From the NCBI RefSeq assembly GCF_949628215.1, contig NC_134283.1, positions 3,713,610 to 3,777,609 on the forward strand: a DNA stretch of 64,000 bases. Direction: 5' to 3'. Positions within the stretch are counted from its first letter, which is position 1. Each line of letters begins with the position of its first letter. The translations under genes and the position numbers were made by a program. This DNA comes from Phalacrocorax aristotelis. Lineage: Eukaryota; Chordata; Aves; Suliformes; Phalacrocoracidae. Positions 28,661-42,190 of the stretch are shown here, one piece after another. The notes beneath the pieces are model-generated. The model was not told the DNA's origin, did no database searches, and was given only the letters and a program-made list of their open reading frames with translations.

Positions 28661-31600
28661 AAAAAGAATAAAAAGAAGATTTTTTTATGGGCCTAGGAGG
28701 AGCTAACCTGGAAATATCATTGGCACAAATAGAGCTGTTCAGCAGACAATAGCACTCTGATATTGCCACACGTTTGTTTACCCAAATGCGTCCATCCTCG
28801 CTGTGAATTCCCCGCCCTCCTGGTCCCCAGCCTGGTGAGCGTCCCCGCTGCCCTCCGGCTGGTGGAGCGCGAGCACTGCTGCGGTTGCCACGCTGACAGC
28901 TTTACTGCCGCTCTGACCTTGCTATTTTTAAAGAAACAGGTTATCTTGGTGATGTAAACAGGTCTTCCTCATGCAGTTATGTCACCCCCACTGCAGGGAG
29001 CTGGAGCCTTTGGTCCTCACTCATACTGTGAAGCCAGATGTTTCAGGTGCCCAGGAGCTTACGGCACTCGTTTTACTGAAAGGTGCTTAGACTGAAGAAG
29101 TGATTTTGTTTTCCCAGATCACCTAGAAAATATAGCTTTAGATCTCTTCTTCAACCTAGTTTACCCAAACTGCTAGAAAAAGTTAAACTTCCCAGATTCT
29201 GAGAGCCAAAGCTTAGAAGAACTTCAGCGCATCCTGGCTGGGGGATGAGGGGAGATGCTTACGAGGGATGCCGGATTGAGCAGGGATCAGTTAAACTTGT
29301 ACTCTTAGAAGTGAGAAAGTGCAAGTACAGGTTTTAGTGTGTGAATGATTCTCTGTAATAAGTGCAATAAGTAGATAAATGACAAAGATGGCACTGTAAA
29401 AAATGGCATTGCCCTCCCGCTTTGAAGGTGCTCATTGCAAAATGAGAGTGGACAGAGTGGACAGACTCTCGGCTATGGAAAATGAAATATTTCAGTTAGC
29501 TGAGTGCTACAGTTTTATCAAAGACTTAAAGTCTATATTATCTTTTCTGGGGCAGAGATGGACAAGGCTTCAGAAAATGTTAAAAGTTTGGGTTAAATTA
29601 GAAAAGCACTTCGTGATTTAGTAACTATTTATCCAAGATTGCCTGTACGTAAACTCTTTACTCAGAGTGATACGAATAAAATGGGAAATGTCACAGTCTC
29701 TCTCCGGTTCTGAAATTCCTGCCTCCCATCCTAATTCCATAAGCAAAGAAGCACCCACAGCAAAGGTGAGACCAGCTCTATCAAGAGGCCTTTCTTCAGC
29801 TCCTATGAAAACAGAACATCTTTTTCGGTCTCTGCTGGAATGAGGAAATGAAAAAGAAAAAAAAATTCAAATTCTTCTTGAGCTAATGCATCCAAACATT
29901 GGCAAGGGTATCCAAGCTGCTCCAAATCATTTCACCAATCTCTATTCTTGTTGATCCCAGTGTCAAGTAGATTGTGAGATGCTATCACGAAACTGCCTGG
30001 AAGATTTCCTTGGTGCTTCCAGGCCTGCAGGCAATCCTTGAGGGACACACATTAAAGGAAGTGGTGTCCTCTCCTTCACAGTTACTACTGCTCAGCTCTT
30101 GGGAATGGGAAGACGGGCTTACGGGTCACTAAACACGTCCGCTTTAGAGGTGGTGGAGATAGGTGCATCTTTGGGGAGTAGCCAGTGGGTGTGAGCTGCA
30201 CAGGGACACTGTTCCCATAACGTCAGAGCAAGGAGAGGTGGGTTAGGGCGAAATGCAATTCAGTGGCTCACCAATCACCCTTCTATTCTGAGCGAGCTCA
30301 GATAAGCAAATTGAAAATGATGTCATGGCTCCCACAGGACACTGCAATACGTTGCCATTTGTCCAGCCAGAGTACAACTCTTATTAGTATGATATAACAC
30401 AGTAGTTGGGAACTCAATAGAAAAAACAAAGCTGGAATTTAATAAAAAAAACCCTATAGCTTTTAACTTGTTGCCCTTAACATGCAGAGCTACTGTAAGT
30501 GAGTGCCTTAACATGAAAACTCTGAAGACCAAAGAATTAAAGTAAATGCAATCAGCAGATTACTAAATACCAATGGGAAATTTAGAGCTATAGAGCAAAA
30601 TCCCAGAGCATTAAAGGATTTACTGCTTGGCATTGATGAGAAGCAAATCTTTGGATTTCCATTTCTATCCTTAATTAGTAACTGAGGTTTATTTTAGTCT
30701 AAACTAAGTCACAAAAGATAACACTCCCTAAAAGAAAATAGAAAGCGGTGAAATAAACTTCATAAAATGTCTTATTAAAAAATAATAAGAAAAAAGAATA
30801 GATTAAAATGGAAAATCACTTTCCAGCACTTCCATTTCCTTTTGTTTTCTTGTCTTCCCACCCATACTCAGCTCTTTTCTAATAACATTCAGCTCTTTGC
30901 TAGAGAGGTTACTGAGGGTGGTAACAAAGATAGCATTCTAAACCCAAAAGGGAGGCTCCCTTTTAGAAGGGACATTTTAGGAGTGTTCTTGCTCCTTCAC
31001 AGCTTGGTTTTTGAAAGTTTGCTGTCTCCCTGCCCAGTTCCCAGGCCCCTCACTGGAAGTAGGACCTAAAATGGATGATCCGTGCTTCTACATGTCTTCG
31101 GCTCTGAAAAAAACAACTGCGTCAAATGAAGCATTTTTTATATAGATGCTTTGAGATAGAGGAAAGATAAGGCTCTTCTGGTTACCCTAGCTTGGTTATC
31201 CGATGTCCCCATCTGCCGTTTGCACCACTGATGATGTGCTCCCAGGAGCCGGATCAACGGGAGCACCCTGGCTTTCTGGCAGCAACCTGGCTGGGCTGGA
31301 GCGTGCCCAGCTGCTGAAATGCACCGGGGATTTGGTGTCTGATTCCCCGAACTGCGAAACAGACTCCCACGGCAGCATATCGAGCACAGCTTTTGCCGTG
31401 GTTTCAAGCAAAGCTGTGAAATATAAGCAGCTTGCTTCAGAACAGGAAAAGAAAAAGAGCCTGTCAGTAAAATCTGAAGAAAATCTGAAAAATCTGTACA
31501 ATAAAGAGCCGAGTCCCAAACAAACTACATGCTTCAGCAAGAACCTGAAGTACCACCTCCCTGCTGTTACCCGCTCCCTGCTTTCCTCCCTTCCCCAGTG

Positions 31601-31879
31601 AACCCAAGAATATCTTTTGTCCTCATAAAAATTTACTATGGAGTGGGCTGTGGGTGACTCCTGGCTGAGGCTGAAAAGTGATGCATGATGGAGTAATGAA
31701 AGGGTGGCATGTGAGTGAGGCTAAGGCAGGGCAAGTAAACCCATTTAAAGAGGAAGATTTTAGGCAGATGCCCTGTCTGCACAGGTATGGATGGGTTCAG
31801 TGTATGCCTAGGATATGAAGACAGGCAGCACGACACATCTGAGCTGCTTGTTTCTTTGTCTTCCATGGTGAGAAAAAAG

Positions 31880-31965
31880 CAGGACATAAGGCTGGAAGAG
31901 ACCTCTTGAATCATTTAATAGAGCTCCTTCTATGGCAGGTACTAGGTCAAATAATTCCCATCGTA
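31880..31965 (-). repeat. Degraded CR1-like LINE 3' fragment, minus strand
   Basis: The plus strand reads AAGGCTGGAAGAGACCTCTT, then AATCATTTAATAGAGCTCC, then CTATGGCAGGTACTAGGTC. This resembles the reverse complement of CR1 3' ends, where GGTTGGAAGAGACCTCT, ATCATCTAGTCCA and GCCATGGCAGGG occur in this order. The ATTCTATG terminal units are not preserved. Divergence indicates an older insertion than the copy at 52440. Confidence 0.55.
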
Positions 31966-33819
31966 AACTCACTAAACTCCCTTAAAACAAGTGATTCAAT
32001 TATTTTCCCTCTCTTTACCTACTGCAGCTGCACCAGAGCCTCATTTCAACATCTTCTACTGCTTTCTACTCACCTACAGTGACTGTTAGGAAAGGTGATA
32101 GAGACATTAGGGAATCTTAGATAAAAGGATTAAACCCTTGCAGCACAAAAGCCAAGGTCAGCAAGCGCTGTCCAAGAGTCAAAATACTCATAACAGGCTC
32201 ATATGTGCAACAACATAACCTCTTGATTTATCTGTTTAGCTTGGGCTGTATCACACCAGATGCCGGTGGGGTCACTTCTGTGCTAAGCCCACTAGATAGA
32301 AGATTATCTTTTACATGAACCCAGCCTATTTAGCTCTGTTGCATTGCATTTTCTGCCTTCTTACCTTGGTCCTAAGTTGGCTGGAGTCCAAAATGGGCCA
32401 CGGCACAACTGCAGTCACAGTTTGGAGTTCCTTTGTCTGCATTCGGAGGCTGAGGGGGGGACTACATGCTCTCTCCTGCCCATGTCCTCCTTTCTGTCTC
32501 CTGTTCTGCTCTGCAGTCGCTGTGATGGAAAAGAAAGAAAGAGCAATGCTGGCTCCACCTGAGAAGTCGTCTCTTTGTGCCCAGGGCTGAGCCTTAGTCC
32601 AAATATTACTTCTAGGGGTCTTGCCTGGAATTCAACTTCACCTTGCCAAACATGGCCATAAATTTCCCTCTGCTCCCCTTCTTCTCCTACATTACAGTGT
32701 GGCTGGACCGAGCTTGCCTAAACCAAAAGTATTAAGGCCAGAGGCAGGGACGAGGCTCCGCTAATCCCCCGTGCACACTGTCTGGTGGGGAGAGCAAAAC
32801 TGGGCTCACCTCATGCATTTGCCAGTTAGCAAGGAGCCAGCAGATGTGCCTCATGTGGTCCATGGGCTCTTGGGGTCTGGGGACACCAAGATCCAGATCT
32901 GCAGATCTGTCCCTCCAGCAGCACACTTACACATCGCTTCACAGCTGGGGCTTTAAGTCAAATCCAGCCCGTTTAGGTCCCCTGAGCTTGTGAATCATCT
33001 AACGAGCAAAACTGCATTAAGTACAGCCAATCCCAGGCGTTTCAAAGTCGGTATTTAGGACTCAAAAATTATTGTATGGTTTAAAATTGTTGAGTTTAAA
33101 AAAAAATTTACTTTGAATTAAGTTTGTCTTCTAGTTTCCAGTCCCTTGGGTTGAAACCTGGACACGCGATGCATGTTGTCAAGGTTTTCATAATGAGCTA
33201 AAAATATTAGAGATATGCATCTGAAAATTAACACTAAGTGTAGTCATATGATTGCAGGAGCTGAGCCTTAAGATAATTCAACTACCATGCAAAGTAAAAT
33301 CACAAAGAAGCTACCTTTCAACTAGTTTGTTCACGAAAACAAAACAAAAACCTAAACAAAACAAACCCACAACCTATTTAATGAATTACTTAACAAGTGA
33401 CGATATTTGAGTTTATGGTCATTCGTTGGATCCTTATTCTCAAGGTGATTTCGGTGTCCTTGTTTTGAGGCACTGATGGATATCTGCCCGTCTGAGTGAG
33501 CAGTCCTCTTTATCTCAGCGCTTGGGCAGCTCACAGGCTGTAATGCATTTTGGTTTGCGACACCTCTGCTATCGCCAGGAGGAAGACTGACACAGGGGAG
33601 TGTGATGGACGAGCATGGCAGAGCCGTGAACTGGGACTACGTCTCCCATCTTACGGGGTGCCCTGTGCTGGCTCGGAGTGAAGGGAGAAAGCAACTGCCT
33701 CACTTGTTTTTTTAATTTGTTAAAATAACAGCTCCATATTCCCAGGGGCAAATGTCAGGAATAATTGCATGCAAATGGCACTGGAGTCATGCTAACGCAC
33801 CCATTGCCACCCAAGGGCT
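31966..33819. other. Non-coding stretch, no gene recognised
   Basis: Unique sequence of mixed composition, slightly GC-richer at 32400-32950. The frames present are below 100 codons and unremarkable. No repeat family or RNA gene was recognised. Confidence 0.55.
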
Positions 33820-34200
33820 CCTGAAGGGTTAATATGGAGGGCTCGGTGGAGTTCAGTTAATTTACAACTGGAGACCTTTATCATCTCACACTGACATTGA
33901 GGGCTCACATTTCGCACTTAATTACTTGTTCAGCAATCACGCCTGGAAGAGATAGATGTGTTTCTGTGTTTAGCCCATGCAGCTGTGAATTGTTTATTTA
34001 CTTATCGTCAGGCCGGGAATGGCTGTAATTTAAAGGTTCAGATCTCTGCTACCCTGAGCGGTGCAGGTCTTCTTTTAAACACTTCCATATTGCCGCGGTG
34101 GAATTTCGCTGGAGATGCCCGTCTTCTCCTCCTGTTCCGGGTAATGGGCCAGCAGGTGTTACTGGTTATCGGTAACTGCGATTATTTACACTAAACAACC
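33820..34200. other. Probable conserved non-coding element
   Basis: The block is complex, with no low-complexity runs and an even mix of homeobox-type cores (CAGTTAATTTAC, CTTAATTACTTG, TGTAATTTAAAG), E-box-like words and retained CpGs. It has the look of a deeply conserved vertebrate enhancer. The only frame crossing it is 78 codons and does not look coding. Conservation itself is inferred, not seen. Confidence 0.35.
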
Positions 34201-37200
34201 ACTGCCAAGTTCACAATCCTAACGAAGGATCCGCGGAGATAAATTTTGGAAGGCAAAAAGCAGGCCAAGGAGGTGAAGTGAGATGCATTCCAGTAACTCA
34301 GCTTCTGGGGAATGACTCGATCCCTATCTCGGTGCTGGAAGAGCTGGATCACGGCAGCTTCAAACAGTGGCTCACAGCAATTCATAGGCCAAATGGTGTA
34401 ATTACAATTTAAGCTGTCAAATGGTGACCAGATGGCTTTATCTTTCACACCAGAGGCCTAAGAAGTTGGTAGGTGTGACCTTTCCACATACCGATCCACC
34501 TGCGCAGTGCATGAGGTCTCCGAAAGCCCGCCTTCCCGGCGTGCCCAGCCATGTGCACTGACACCCATTCTTGGCTTTGATAACTTTTGAGCAAAGCTGT
34601 GTAAACTCAACAGCAGCAGTTTTCACAGGTCTCCCAGGTTGCATCACCCTTAAATGCCAAGACAGCAGCCACCAGCAGCGTTGTTGGACTACTTGGATGC
34701 AGAGGGTTACTGGAGTACAAGGACAGGGAGATGCCCCCCACCCCATTATTCCCTTGGGGCACATACAGACCTCCCGCCTACCCAGGAAAGAAAGGTTTGG
34801 TTTTGCAACAAGTTGCAAAACTCAAAAGACTCTCAGGTCAGTAGCTGGTTGACAAAATATGCCTCGGAAGGAAAATTGGTGGAACTCCCTTCCAAGAGAG
34901 AGTAGCCAAAGTGGTCTGTCTGTCCGGGCATCACCAGCCCACGTATTGGCAGAGCTGCAACACCAGAATGCCATAGTGCAGCTGTCCTTGTGATGCACGT
35001 GATGGTGGAGAGGTCACTGGCGGAATCAGGCTGGACGCTTCACCTAAAAAAGCCTAAGGTAGTTCCTGGAGAGTCGCCCTGGGCGCACCCCAGTCCAATT
35101 TCCCAGCAGAGCCCTGCTCCCGAGGTTAGGAGCTTGCTGGGGAGAGCATCCTCGTAACCTGTCCCATGGCCGGAGGCGGCTCTCTGCAGCTGCTGGTAAA
35201 ACCCAGCCTGGTCCCGCACGAGAACACACAGCTTTGCAGTAGGTCTCAGATTAGAGCAGTATTAAAAATAAGGACTTTGGGTTTGATGTTAACCCCAGTG
35301 AATTCTGCCTGTGGGCAGGTGGAAGGGCTGACATATACCGTCAGCAGTGAGTTTCTGCCTCTAGTCTTGCAGCTGCCAACTGCTTTCGATTTAAAGAAAA
35401 GGCTTTCCTGTCTCGTGTTCTTATGAGAAACACACTTCTCTCCCAGCCCCAAGGTTATTTCTATCTGACAGATGAGGGGAAGGGGATGCAAGCTGATGGG
35501 GAGCATGGCGAGGAAGGCTAATGCAGAGGAGCGGTGCTTCCTGATAGGTTTTTTTCCTATTATCATCACCATTTACTGCTGCAATGAATTAATTGCACCT
35601 CTGAAGATGGAACATCATTAAAATAGTTTAATAATGATATGTAACAAACAGATCAGAACTTTCTGGTTTTGAAGAAGTATAAGAGATATCACCGGGCATA
35701 CACAAACAAACAAAAATGCAGGCAATTCCAGGGTGATTTGAATTTTCTCAACAGCAGAAATACAGTCTTATGTGTCACTTCAGTAAAGCCGAAGAAGAAA
35801 AGAACCTACATAGGTATAATTGAATTACACAAAATCCTGGAATTTGATGAGAGATAAAGTTACCACTAATTCGCTTAGAAAAAAAAAGAAGAGAGAAAAA
35901 GGGAGAAGGTGAAATTAAAATGTCAAAAGAGCAGAGAGCTGCTTAATTCAGTTTTTGGGTGCGTTCACGGCTGTGCTGGCAGCGCATCCTGTGCGCGCTG
36001 AAGCAAAAACACCGCAAAAATCGAAAACCCCCGAAACTCAACTTTTGCAAAGGACTGAAACGTACAGCTCAGAAACGCTGCAGGATTTGCAAAAAAAGCA
36101 TTGCAAGGCAGAAACAATTACAAGCAAGGACTGAGCCAGCAAACAGTCCTGTACGTTCAAGTGTGCTGGGGCTGGGAAGAGCTCTGTGGGCTGGACCCGT
36201 CCGGGTGGCACAAGCGAGTTGGACCCAGCCAGCTCCCAGGGTGGCCACCTCCACAATGACCCACTGGCAGAGAACAGAGAAAAATATTTGTTTCTTTCAG
36301 TATTTTGCTATTTTGCCTCCTTTTTCAATAGTTGCTGCTGCTGTCTCCGGTCTGACGGTCAGGGGCAACACGGGTGTTTGGGGTCGCAGGCTCAGCTTAG
36401 ATAAACGGGGATTTTCAGTGAACTACGAAAATTTAACTCAGATGAATCTTGCCTGATTTAACAGACACAAAATGACAGAAGGTAACTATCGGCTATAAAT
36501 AAGCTTCCCGGGCTGTCAGAAGAATTATTGCCAAGCTGCAAATAACCTGTGAGCACAGAGATTAAAGGCAATGGGTGCAACGAGCTATTCTGAGGGCAGG
36601 GCAGAGGGGAAGGGAGAGCATCCCTTCCGCCGGCTCCCCGGCATCACTGTTTCGGCTGGGCTTTTCCCACACTTCATGGGAAGCAAGAGAGGGCCGAGGG
36701 GATCCGAGGAGGCGAGGTGGGCTGGGAAGGATGCGCCAGGGTCCTGCTGGGTGCCGTAGGATGCTGGCCCAGATGTAAAAAGTACAGAGGGAGAGGGAGG
36801 ACCCCGCATTGCCATGACACCTGTATTATTTTAGTCCCGTACACGCAGAGCACTGGCCATTGTGACTGACTGGCTCAGTAATTATATCGTGCTCAGGTGC
36901 ATCTTTTGCACCAGGCATTTGCGGAGGAGCCTGGAGAAGATGCGTTTCTGCAGGCAAAGCCTGCTCGGCTCTGGGACCGGAGGGCAGAGGGGGGATCGTG
37001 TACTCTGACAGTCAGTTGCTCATCACCGCCCCACATTTCAAAGAGATTTTATCTGTCTGGCATGGAAGGTTTCCCAAACTGTTTATATTAAAAGCAGCTT
37101 TTGATGCCAGCAATGAATATTACTATATTACTGAAAGGAATCAAAAGCTAAAGTGCCTGCGTGTACAGTTAATCTATCCAAACAGAAAATGTTTCTTAAA

Positions 37201-39109
37201 AAATTACGGCACTATTTTTATAACAAACCTCAGCCAAACTCCAAACCGAATAAATATAATACGTTCTTTTAAAACCAATTTATTTTTTTAATCATGGGCA
37301 AAAATACTTTCCTTGCTTTCATTCATCAGCTAATACTTCCCCTCCCTATATTCGAGCCCAGAGATTTGCCTGTGATGGGATTTCTGCTTCGGAGGCATTG
37401 GGATCGAAACACCTCCCGAGGCCGATGAGCAGATAGGTGCGAGCACATTAATTTACCATCACAGCCAGTCTGTGCTATCACTTTTTAACAAAACCATGAA
37501 TAAGGCAAGAAAACACCTCAAAAGGTCCAGTAGTGATGGCAAAGGCAGCCACCCTAAAGCCCTGATCCATCACGAGCCTAAATAAAGGCAGAGCGATATG
37601 TATTTCTATGGGATTGTGCGAAGGCATCTATTTCTACTCACATGCTCTCAAGGCAGGAATAGAGAGTTGCCATCTTCATGGTATTAAAAACTGGCCTGTA
37701 TGGTCATTACCACAATGTAATTTTCATTAGGGTTGCTTACAGCAGAGTTGGGCCCTTCCTTTTTTTTTTTTTTTCTTTAAATATTATTATTTTTACTATT
37801 TTATTTTAACTAGAAGGACCGTGCAGAACATTTCCTGGAGTTGTTAAGCATTTATTTAGACTTGCATCATTGCCCAAGACCACAATTTGAATCTCTCAAG
37901 CCTCATCCCACGATCTTTTACTCCCCTAAACGCTGCGCATATTTGATTCTCTCATGAAGGGGAGGCTAACCAAACAATTTGCAGCGTGCAAGTCCCCTAA
38001 AATGTAGTTAAAAATTACTAGAGGAGACGGTGATGAATAGGCAAGGGGGGTAACCTGACCCCCAAGAGCTTATACATCCCCTTTTTGTTTGTTTGCTTGT
38101 TTGTTCTGCTGAACTTCCCAGGAGTTTTGGCTGCAATCAAACCTGGGGCCTTACCGTGCTAGGAAACGCCGTGAAAATGCTTCAAATGCCATCACCACGT
38201 TGACCATTTGCGTGTGTTTTTTAAGAGGGGATGATTCTGGTTGCAAGCTGTCATAGAAAAATATATTTAAATTTCTTCCATCTGAATTTCTTGTATGAAA
38301 GAGAAACTGTGTTTGGGTGCCGTGCCGTTCCCCCAGCATTTGCACGCTGCTTATTCTGCTGCCCTGCTAAAGGTCAAAAGCAGGTAATGTATATTGAAAT
38401 TTCCACAGAGCAGGGTAAGCTCTAAGGCTGTTGACTTTGATATCAGTTTTCTTCTACCCGGGGGGGGGGAGGCGGGGGGGATCACTCCAGCTCCTCATTG
38501 ATTTTTCATGGAAATTCACCAATTTCTCCTAGTTTAAGATCTGGTCTCTGATTTCTCCCTGATTATCATATCCCTCTGCCCCCCAAATGAAGTCCTGCTT
38601 TGTTTCAGCTCAGGATGATGATATCATTATTACTGCACCGAGCACAGGGCAAAAATTCCAGTTTGCTAGAGCATTGGTGATGAATGACAGAGGCTACTTC
38701 AGAAAAAAACAAACCACCCTCCCCTCCCCGGTAAACGCACCTTAATAAAATCAAGAAATAATGAAAGAAAATGTTACACAAAGCTTGAAAAGGGACTGTA
38801 ACGTGCCCGCGCCTTTGTGCAGAAGATGCTAATAAGCTCGGCGTTGCAGAATTAACCACTGTTATGACTTTAAATGCTGCTTTTGGAAATCACTCTTCGC
38901 TCTGGCTGTGTTTGTTTTGCTTTAGCTGACTGTCGCTCTCCTCCCTGGCTTCAGCCCTTCTGCTTTTAGCTGCGAACTGATAAAAGGGGGAGAAAAAAAA
39001 CTGTTTTGCATTTCTACAACTTTAGATAATAAAACACTAATTGATGGAATGAGCCACGTAACTTTATGGTCTGTCGTTCCCCTCCCCCACCCGACCCTGC
39101 AAGGGGCAA

Positions 39110-39355
39110 AAATGGCCTTTAAACAAACAAAATTCTGGTCATCAACATGCTTAATTGGTGCAGAACTGGATCGGGACGTTCCCACTGGGCTCCGGAGAGT
39201 TAAAGCCACTTTTCTTCAGATATATTGATATAGATGTTGGTATTAATTCACCCTCTTGGGTTCTTGCAGATGTTACAGGGAAAGTATTTAAAACTTACAT
39301 TTTAAAATGCATGCGGGACAAGAACGCTCGATTTATTATTGCTGGAGTCTAGAAA
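39110..39355. other. Possible conserved non-coding element
   Basis: Complex sequence with TGCTTAATTGG, GGTATTAATTCA and CGATTTATTATTGC words and several CpGs, unlike the low-complexity AT-rich sequence on its right. It is a visual judgement only. A 65-codon frame covers part of it and has no recognised product. Confidence 0.22.
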
Positions 39356-40469
39356 CCTAAGGTATTAGAGTGAAATTTTTTATTAATTTTCATTGACTCA
39401 TGTATTCAAATAGAAGCGCTGTTCTGTGCCCATTGTGTAAAAAAAAAATAATAAAAACAAAACCCGAAAGCTTTTGAAACCTTCAGTTGTCAAAATAGCT
39501 GGAATATTCCCTCCCATGGGAGCACAGGAAAGCAGTATGGGTTATTAAAAGAAGTCAAACAAATCAGACTTTTAATATTTACTCAGATAATTAATCCAGG
39601 GAAAGAAAAGTAGAGTCGAGAAGATAAAAGTAGAAAACTATTTGTACTATGAGAAAGTTTTGTAGCCTGAAATAAAAATCAGGGGTTTTTTTTCTAGGTA
39701 AAACAAAAGAAATGCTTAAAAATCTGTTTAGCCACTGGTGTGCGTAGATATTTCATCCTAGATACAAATATAGCAGGCTAACATTTCCGATACAACTTAC
39801 CGGGCATAACTTCGACAAAATACAATGTTCAGTCTTTGTGAATCAGGATGTTTTAAAGCCATTCAGGGAAATTCCTTCTTTAAACACAGTGGCTTGAGAT
39901 GAAAATACAGATTTAATTCTTTAGAACATTTTTTCCCAGCTGAGAATAAATGTGAAGCCTGCCCTTTAAATGAAATGACAGCAAGAAGTCAGGGGAAAAA
40001 AACAAAACAAAAAACCCCCAATAGCAAACAGTTGGAGGTTGACTCTGCTCTTGCTAACCTCATTGTAAATAAGGACTGGCTCTAATTTAGTTAATGAGAT
40101 CTCACCAGTGTAAATTAAATTAGGCTAATTATTTTATGATTAAAACAATCTCTGTCTTTGCAAACAAAATGGATGTTTTTTAACAATTAAAGGATTTTTT
40201 TTTTCAAACTAAAAAAAATAATGCTGGCATGAGAAGTAAAAGCAGAACTCCCACGGACAGAAGGTTACTGTGAGTAGAAAAAACATTTTTCTTAATTGAT
40301 TTATATTTAATTATTTTTTTTACAACTTTATTTTTTTTATTTAAAATTGCATCGATAATCTCTCAGTTCAAAACCAGTTTGTGCTATATGTATTTAAAAA
40401 AGAAGGGTTTTTTCTCACTGTCAGCATTCAACATACCCACAAATCTTTACATGTGTAAAATCCATTTGC

Positions 40470-40810
40470 CAACGCGCTACCTCGCGAGATAAGGGCTCAA
40501 TTATCAGGTGTTTGAACCTTTAGAAAACAGGAAGGGGTTGTGTATAATCTGTTCGACATTATGTTTGATTGTTATGTTTTTTAAGTGCTGCATGGTAACC
40601 AATTATTTTTATAACACCTCTAATTGCATAACAAGGAGATTCAACATGCACCGCTTGGGGCGAGAGAGTATTGGCTTTCATTTTTGATACAGAACCTTAC
40701 CCGATAAAATTATTCAAGCGTGTGTTGATAAAGCAAATTGTACTATAAGTATACAACAAGTGCTGAAAAGATAAATACGCTTTCAATTGCAACGCAAATA
40801 CGTGCCCCGG
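40470..40810. other. Possible conserved non-coding element
   Basis: The block carries retained CpGs (CCAACGCGCTACCTCGCGAG) in AT-rich surroundings, followed by homeobox-type words such as CCAATTATTTTTATAACACC and TCTAATTGCATAA. The CpG retention and complexity suggest constraint or an unmethylated state. It lies about 700 bp upstream of the CpG-rich domain that starts near 41.2 kb. Confidence 0.27.
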
Positions 40811-41221
40811 CAGTAGAAGGTGACCAGTGCTCGAAGCCACCGTCTCCCTCTTGCACCGCCAAAGTAGCAATGCCACCTAATGGAGAGCCCGCTCCTCGCA
40901 CAAGCCGAGCCGGCGTTTCTCCTGATAGCAATCTTCCCTTAGCTTTAACGGTTTCAAAAAAAAAAAAAAAAAGGCTTTACAAAGCAATAGTTTCAATGGA
41001 AGAATAACAAAATCCCCCAGCAAAGGCTGGACAAATATTTTGGTTGCCTTGCTAGATGTCAACACTTGACACGAGCAGCGTCGGCTCAACCCATCCCTGT
41101 TTCACAGGCAGATGCACGTGGCCCCTAAAGGGCGAGTCTTGGTTCTATATGGGGTGTCTGGCTGATGCGGTAGCTTAGATTTATTATCTTCATAGAAATC
41201 CCCCCCATTCCTGTTAAGCAG

Positions 41222-41640
41222 AAAACTTGGAGACGCGACCGGCTTCGCAAAGCAACATGAAAATGCCCTCGGATGCACAAATCCCTGCTCTCTGGTGCGT
41301 GGCCGTGACGTGCTTTCGTCTTCCCCATCGCTCACACCCCCACGCTCCGGCTCACGCGTCCGGGTACGCACAGGCACACACGCACACGGCGGCTCCCACG
41401 TGGCCGTTTGCGGCGAGATGCACATGGAGAAACCGAGGCCAGGGCGCGGAGACAGAGACTAAATATGCCCATGCCTCAAACCGCTCTTTGCACGTCGTAC
41501 CTGCTTTCTGCAGCACTACAGACACGTGTGTGCGTGTGCCTTCCCTGGAATGCTCTTACGTACTCAGTCCTAGGCAGGCGTGCATCAGTGCTGACAAAAC
41601 CGCGCGTGGTTATTTATACACGCGTACGTAAGTACAGGGG
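41222..41640. promoter_or_regulatory. CpG-rich segment (minor CpG island)
   Basis: CpG dinucleotides are frequent here, for example in GGAGACGCGACCGGC, CTCACGCGTCCGGGTACGC and ACACGCGTACGTAAG, while CpG is rare in the preceding 40 kb. GC content rises with it. It also contains CA/CG-rich alternating purine-pyrimidine words. No start site or exon can be assigned. It probably belongs to the same unmethylated domain as the main island. Confidence 0.5.
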
Positions 41641-42166
41641 GCACTTTGGGCACGCACCAGATCCCACCCGACTGCCCAGATCTAAGGGAAACCCCTTCCA
41701 AGCCAAGTGAATTCCACTGCATTTTCACTGGTGCAGCAAATAAAGTTTGACCAGCTTTTAGGACCGACTCCCAAACCAGGCCCTAATTTGAAGATGATTT
41801 AAGATGTCCACCCTTGCTAAATACCATTGGACGTAAGACTATGAGAAAGCAGTTTGCGTTTTGCTCCCCCTTTTCCCCGTTGCTGCTGAACAAAGCACCG
41901 CTCTCTCTAACTCGTCTCTATTTTCCTTTACACCGGACTCAGGATTTTCCTCTAATTTATTTCAGTGATCCAAAGCTCCCGCTGAATTCAGGAGGTTTGG
42001 GATAGGGCCCTGCGCGTCTTCAGCTCCTGACCCGCCGCAGACACATCTGAAGCCAGTGCTGGTTTGAATGATACACATCAGGCCGCACGAAAATAGTTTG
42101 GAAGGGGGACTGGGGGGAAAAGACAGTCATTTTCTCTAAAGTGTGCTGTGCTTATGCCAAGGTTTG

Positions 42167-42190
42167 CACCACCACCACCACCGCCCCCCC
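42167..42190. repeat. (CAC)n microsatellite followed by a C run
   Basis: Five CAC/ACC units followed by CGCCCCCCCACC. Simple repeat. Confidence 0.85.

Larger units (their letters stand above)
22656..31879. other. Non-coding stretch with scattered repeat relics, no gene recognised
   Basis: AT-rich unique sequence apart from the relics listed separately. A slightly GC-richer part at about 22800-23200 has overlapping open frames on both strands (117 codons plus, 132 codons minus), but no domain or retroelement was recognised. Another plus frame of 132 codons at 31203-31601 is serine- and lysine-rich and also unrecognised. No exon can be supported. Confidence 0.5.
34201..41221. other. Non-coding stretch, no gene recognised
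   Basis: AT-rich sequence with moderately GC-rich parts at 34.5-35.3 and 36.1-36.8 kb. Open frames of up to 165 codons (35959-36456, plus) occur without any domain. Homopolymers include poly(T) near 37761-37774, a G10 run at 38460-38469, a (TTTG)n stretch at 38083-38105 and poly(A) near 40955-40971. Two CNE-like blocks are listed separately. Confidence 0.5.

Noticed and set aside
31203..31601. 132-codon plus frame, serine- and lysine-rich
   Set aside because: Composition is suggestive, but no domain or homologue is recognised and an overlapping minus frame of 114 codons is equally open.
35959..36456. 165-codon plus frame
   Set aside because: No domain, and other frames on both strands are open across it. 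Basic composition reflects local AAA/AAG words.
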